Origin: Betaproteobacteria bacterium HGW-Betaproteobacteria-9
GTDB taxonomy: Bacteria > Pseudomonadota > Gammaproteobacteria > Burkholderiales > Burkholderiaceae_C
Assembly: GCA_002842215.1 (NCBI GenBank)
Contig: PHCC01000014.1
Coordinates: forward strand, 172,354-236,353
Direction: 5' to 3'
Length of the DNA: 64,000 bases
The translations under genes and the position numbers were made by a program. The notes below the pieces were generated by a model. That model saw nothing but the letters and a program-made list of their open reading frames with translations, was not told the origin of the DNA and made no database searches. This document shows, piece after piece, positions 63,445 through 64,000 of this stretch; the stretch's first letter is position 1, and each line of letters opens with the position of its first letter.

Positions 63445-64000
63445 TGGAAGAAATGGTGGGACGCTGGTGGCACGTGGCCCTGACACGCCTGACCCGGCCC
63501 GAACACGCCAGCGCCGCGGTGCAGCTGTCGCAGATGAAGACCTCGGTGGGCATGCTGTTTCGCGCCAGCGGCGGGCCGTCGCACGTGCGGCTGGCCGAGG
63601 CGGGCCTGCAGCGCACCGCGACACCCAACCACTGGCTGCACCGGCTCGCGGGCAGCGGCGACCGGGCCGCACTGGCGGTGCTGGAGCCCGAGGTGCTGGC
63701 CCTGCCGCCGAGCGTGGCGGTGTTCGCCGACCCCGCGCTCAACCGCGACCTCTACCTCTGGCTGGCCCTGCTCACGGCCCACTGGGCGCCCAGCGGCCGG
63801 TGGCTGACCGACAACGTGCGCGCCACCCGGCGTGCGCTGTCGGCCTTCCCCGGTTTTCAGCCCCGCTACCAGCGCCTGTGCGATCTGCATCTGGCGCAGC
63901 GGCCGGGTGTGGCGGGCTTGCGCGGGCGCGCCGCGGCGGCCGAGCAGGCGGTGTCCGACGCGCTGCGCGGCGGGGCGCCCGCCGACGGCGACTGGCAGGC
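63444..64000 (+). CDS. norD: NorD NO reductase activation protein (5' part, runs off the window)
   Basis: Partner of NorQ in NO reductase activation. An open frame from ATG 63444 continues to the window edge for 185 codons, starting MEEMVGRWWHVALTRLTRPE and containing AAVQLSQMKTSVGMLFRASG and LPPSVAVFADPALNRDLYLW. Full-length NorD proteins are about 600 aa or more with a C-terminal von Willebrand A domain, which is not reached here. The ATG overlaps the upstream TGA by 1 nt. The assignment rests on operon position and the N-terminal pattern. Confidence 0.8.
   Translation, partial: MEEMVGRWWHVALTRLTRPEHASAAVQLSQMKTSVGMLFRASGGPSHVRLAEAGLQRTATPNHWLHRLAGSGDRAALAVLEPEVLALPPSVAVFADPALNRDLYLWLALLTAHWAPSGRWLTDNVRATRRALSAFPGFQPRYQRLCDLHLAQRPGVAGLRGRAAAAEQAVSDALRGGAPADGDWQ

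Overview
The window is about 67 percent GC, with dense genes and short intergenic gaps. Gene content (ChvE-GguAB sugar uptake, oxidative sugar catabolism, nar and nor denitrification genes, UbiUVT, adenosylcobalamin-dependent ribonucleotide reductase) and the style of the interspersed repeats suggest a facultatively denitrifying betaproteobacterium of the Comamonadaceae, perhaps Hydrogenophaga-like. The genus is an inference from family resemblance; no rRNA or tRNA is present to test it.

Region 1 (43-21403) is a pentose/hexose oxidation locus. A lactonase-mutarotase pair faces a short-chain sugar dehydrogenase, and a GbpR-like LysR gene faces a long plus-strand run: semialdehyde dehydrogenase, a YtfQ-like binding protein, ChvE-GguA-GguB, the YtfR/YtfT/YjfF-like parts of a second ABC importer, an IlvD/Edd-type sugar acid dehydratase, a KDA dehydratase-like protein, then dgoK-dgoA-dgoD. 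Together these could convert L-arabinose to 2-oxoglutarate, and D-galactose through galactonate (De Ley-Doudoroff) to pyruvate and glyceraldehyde 3-phosphate. A perfect bidirectional terminator closes the region against purC.

Region 2 (21492-29092) is housekeeping and aromatic catabolism: purC, a small lipoprotein, fba and pyk (which share an unusual tandem upstream element), a tiny DUF3096 membrane protein, and a MarR-regulated gentisate dioxygenase/fumarylpyruvate hydrolase pair.

Region 3 (29157-49873, all minus strand) is an anaerobic supercluster: narXL, narK1-narK2-narGHJI, a parvulin, a beta-carbonic anhydrase, class II ribonucleotide reductase, NnrS, a nitroreductase, a conserved small protein, a hemerythrin-domain protein and a broken bacteriohemerythrin. 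A perfect FNR box precedes narK1.

Region 4 (50016-64000) handles nitrosative stress, anaerobic ubiquinone and NO reduction: ccoG, a YciI-like gene, nsrR divergent from ytfE, ubiU-ubiV-ubiT-(DGC-motif gene)-ubiX-ubiD behind two FNR-type boxes, then a Dnr-type regulator divergent from norC-norB-norQ-(polyferredoxin)-norD, with norD cut by the window edge. NsrR-type sites lie before ccoG and ytfE.

Two non-coding signals stand out. A family of ten structured repeats always begins within about 11 nt after a stop codon and always lies on the sense strand of that gene. A second element occurs as two 96-nt head-to-head copies between narK2 and narG; they share an identical core but have different, self-complementary stems.
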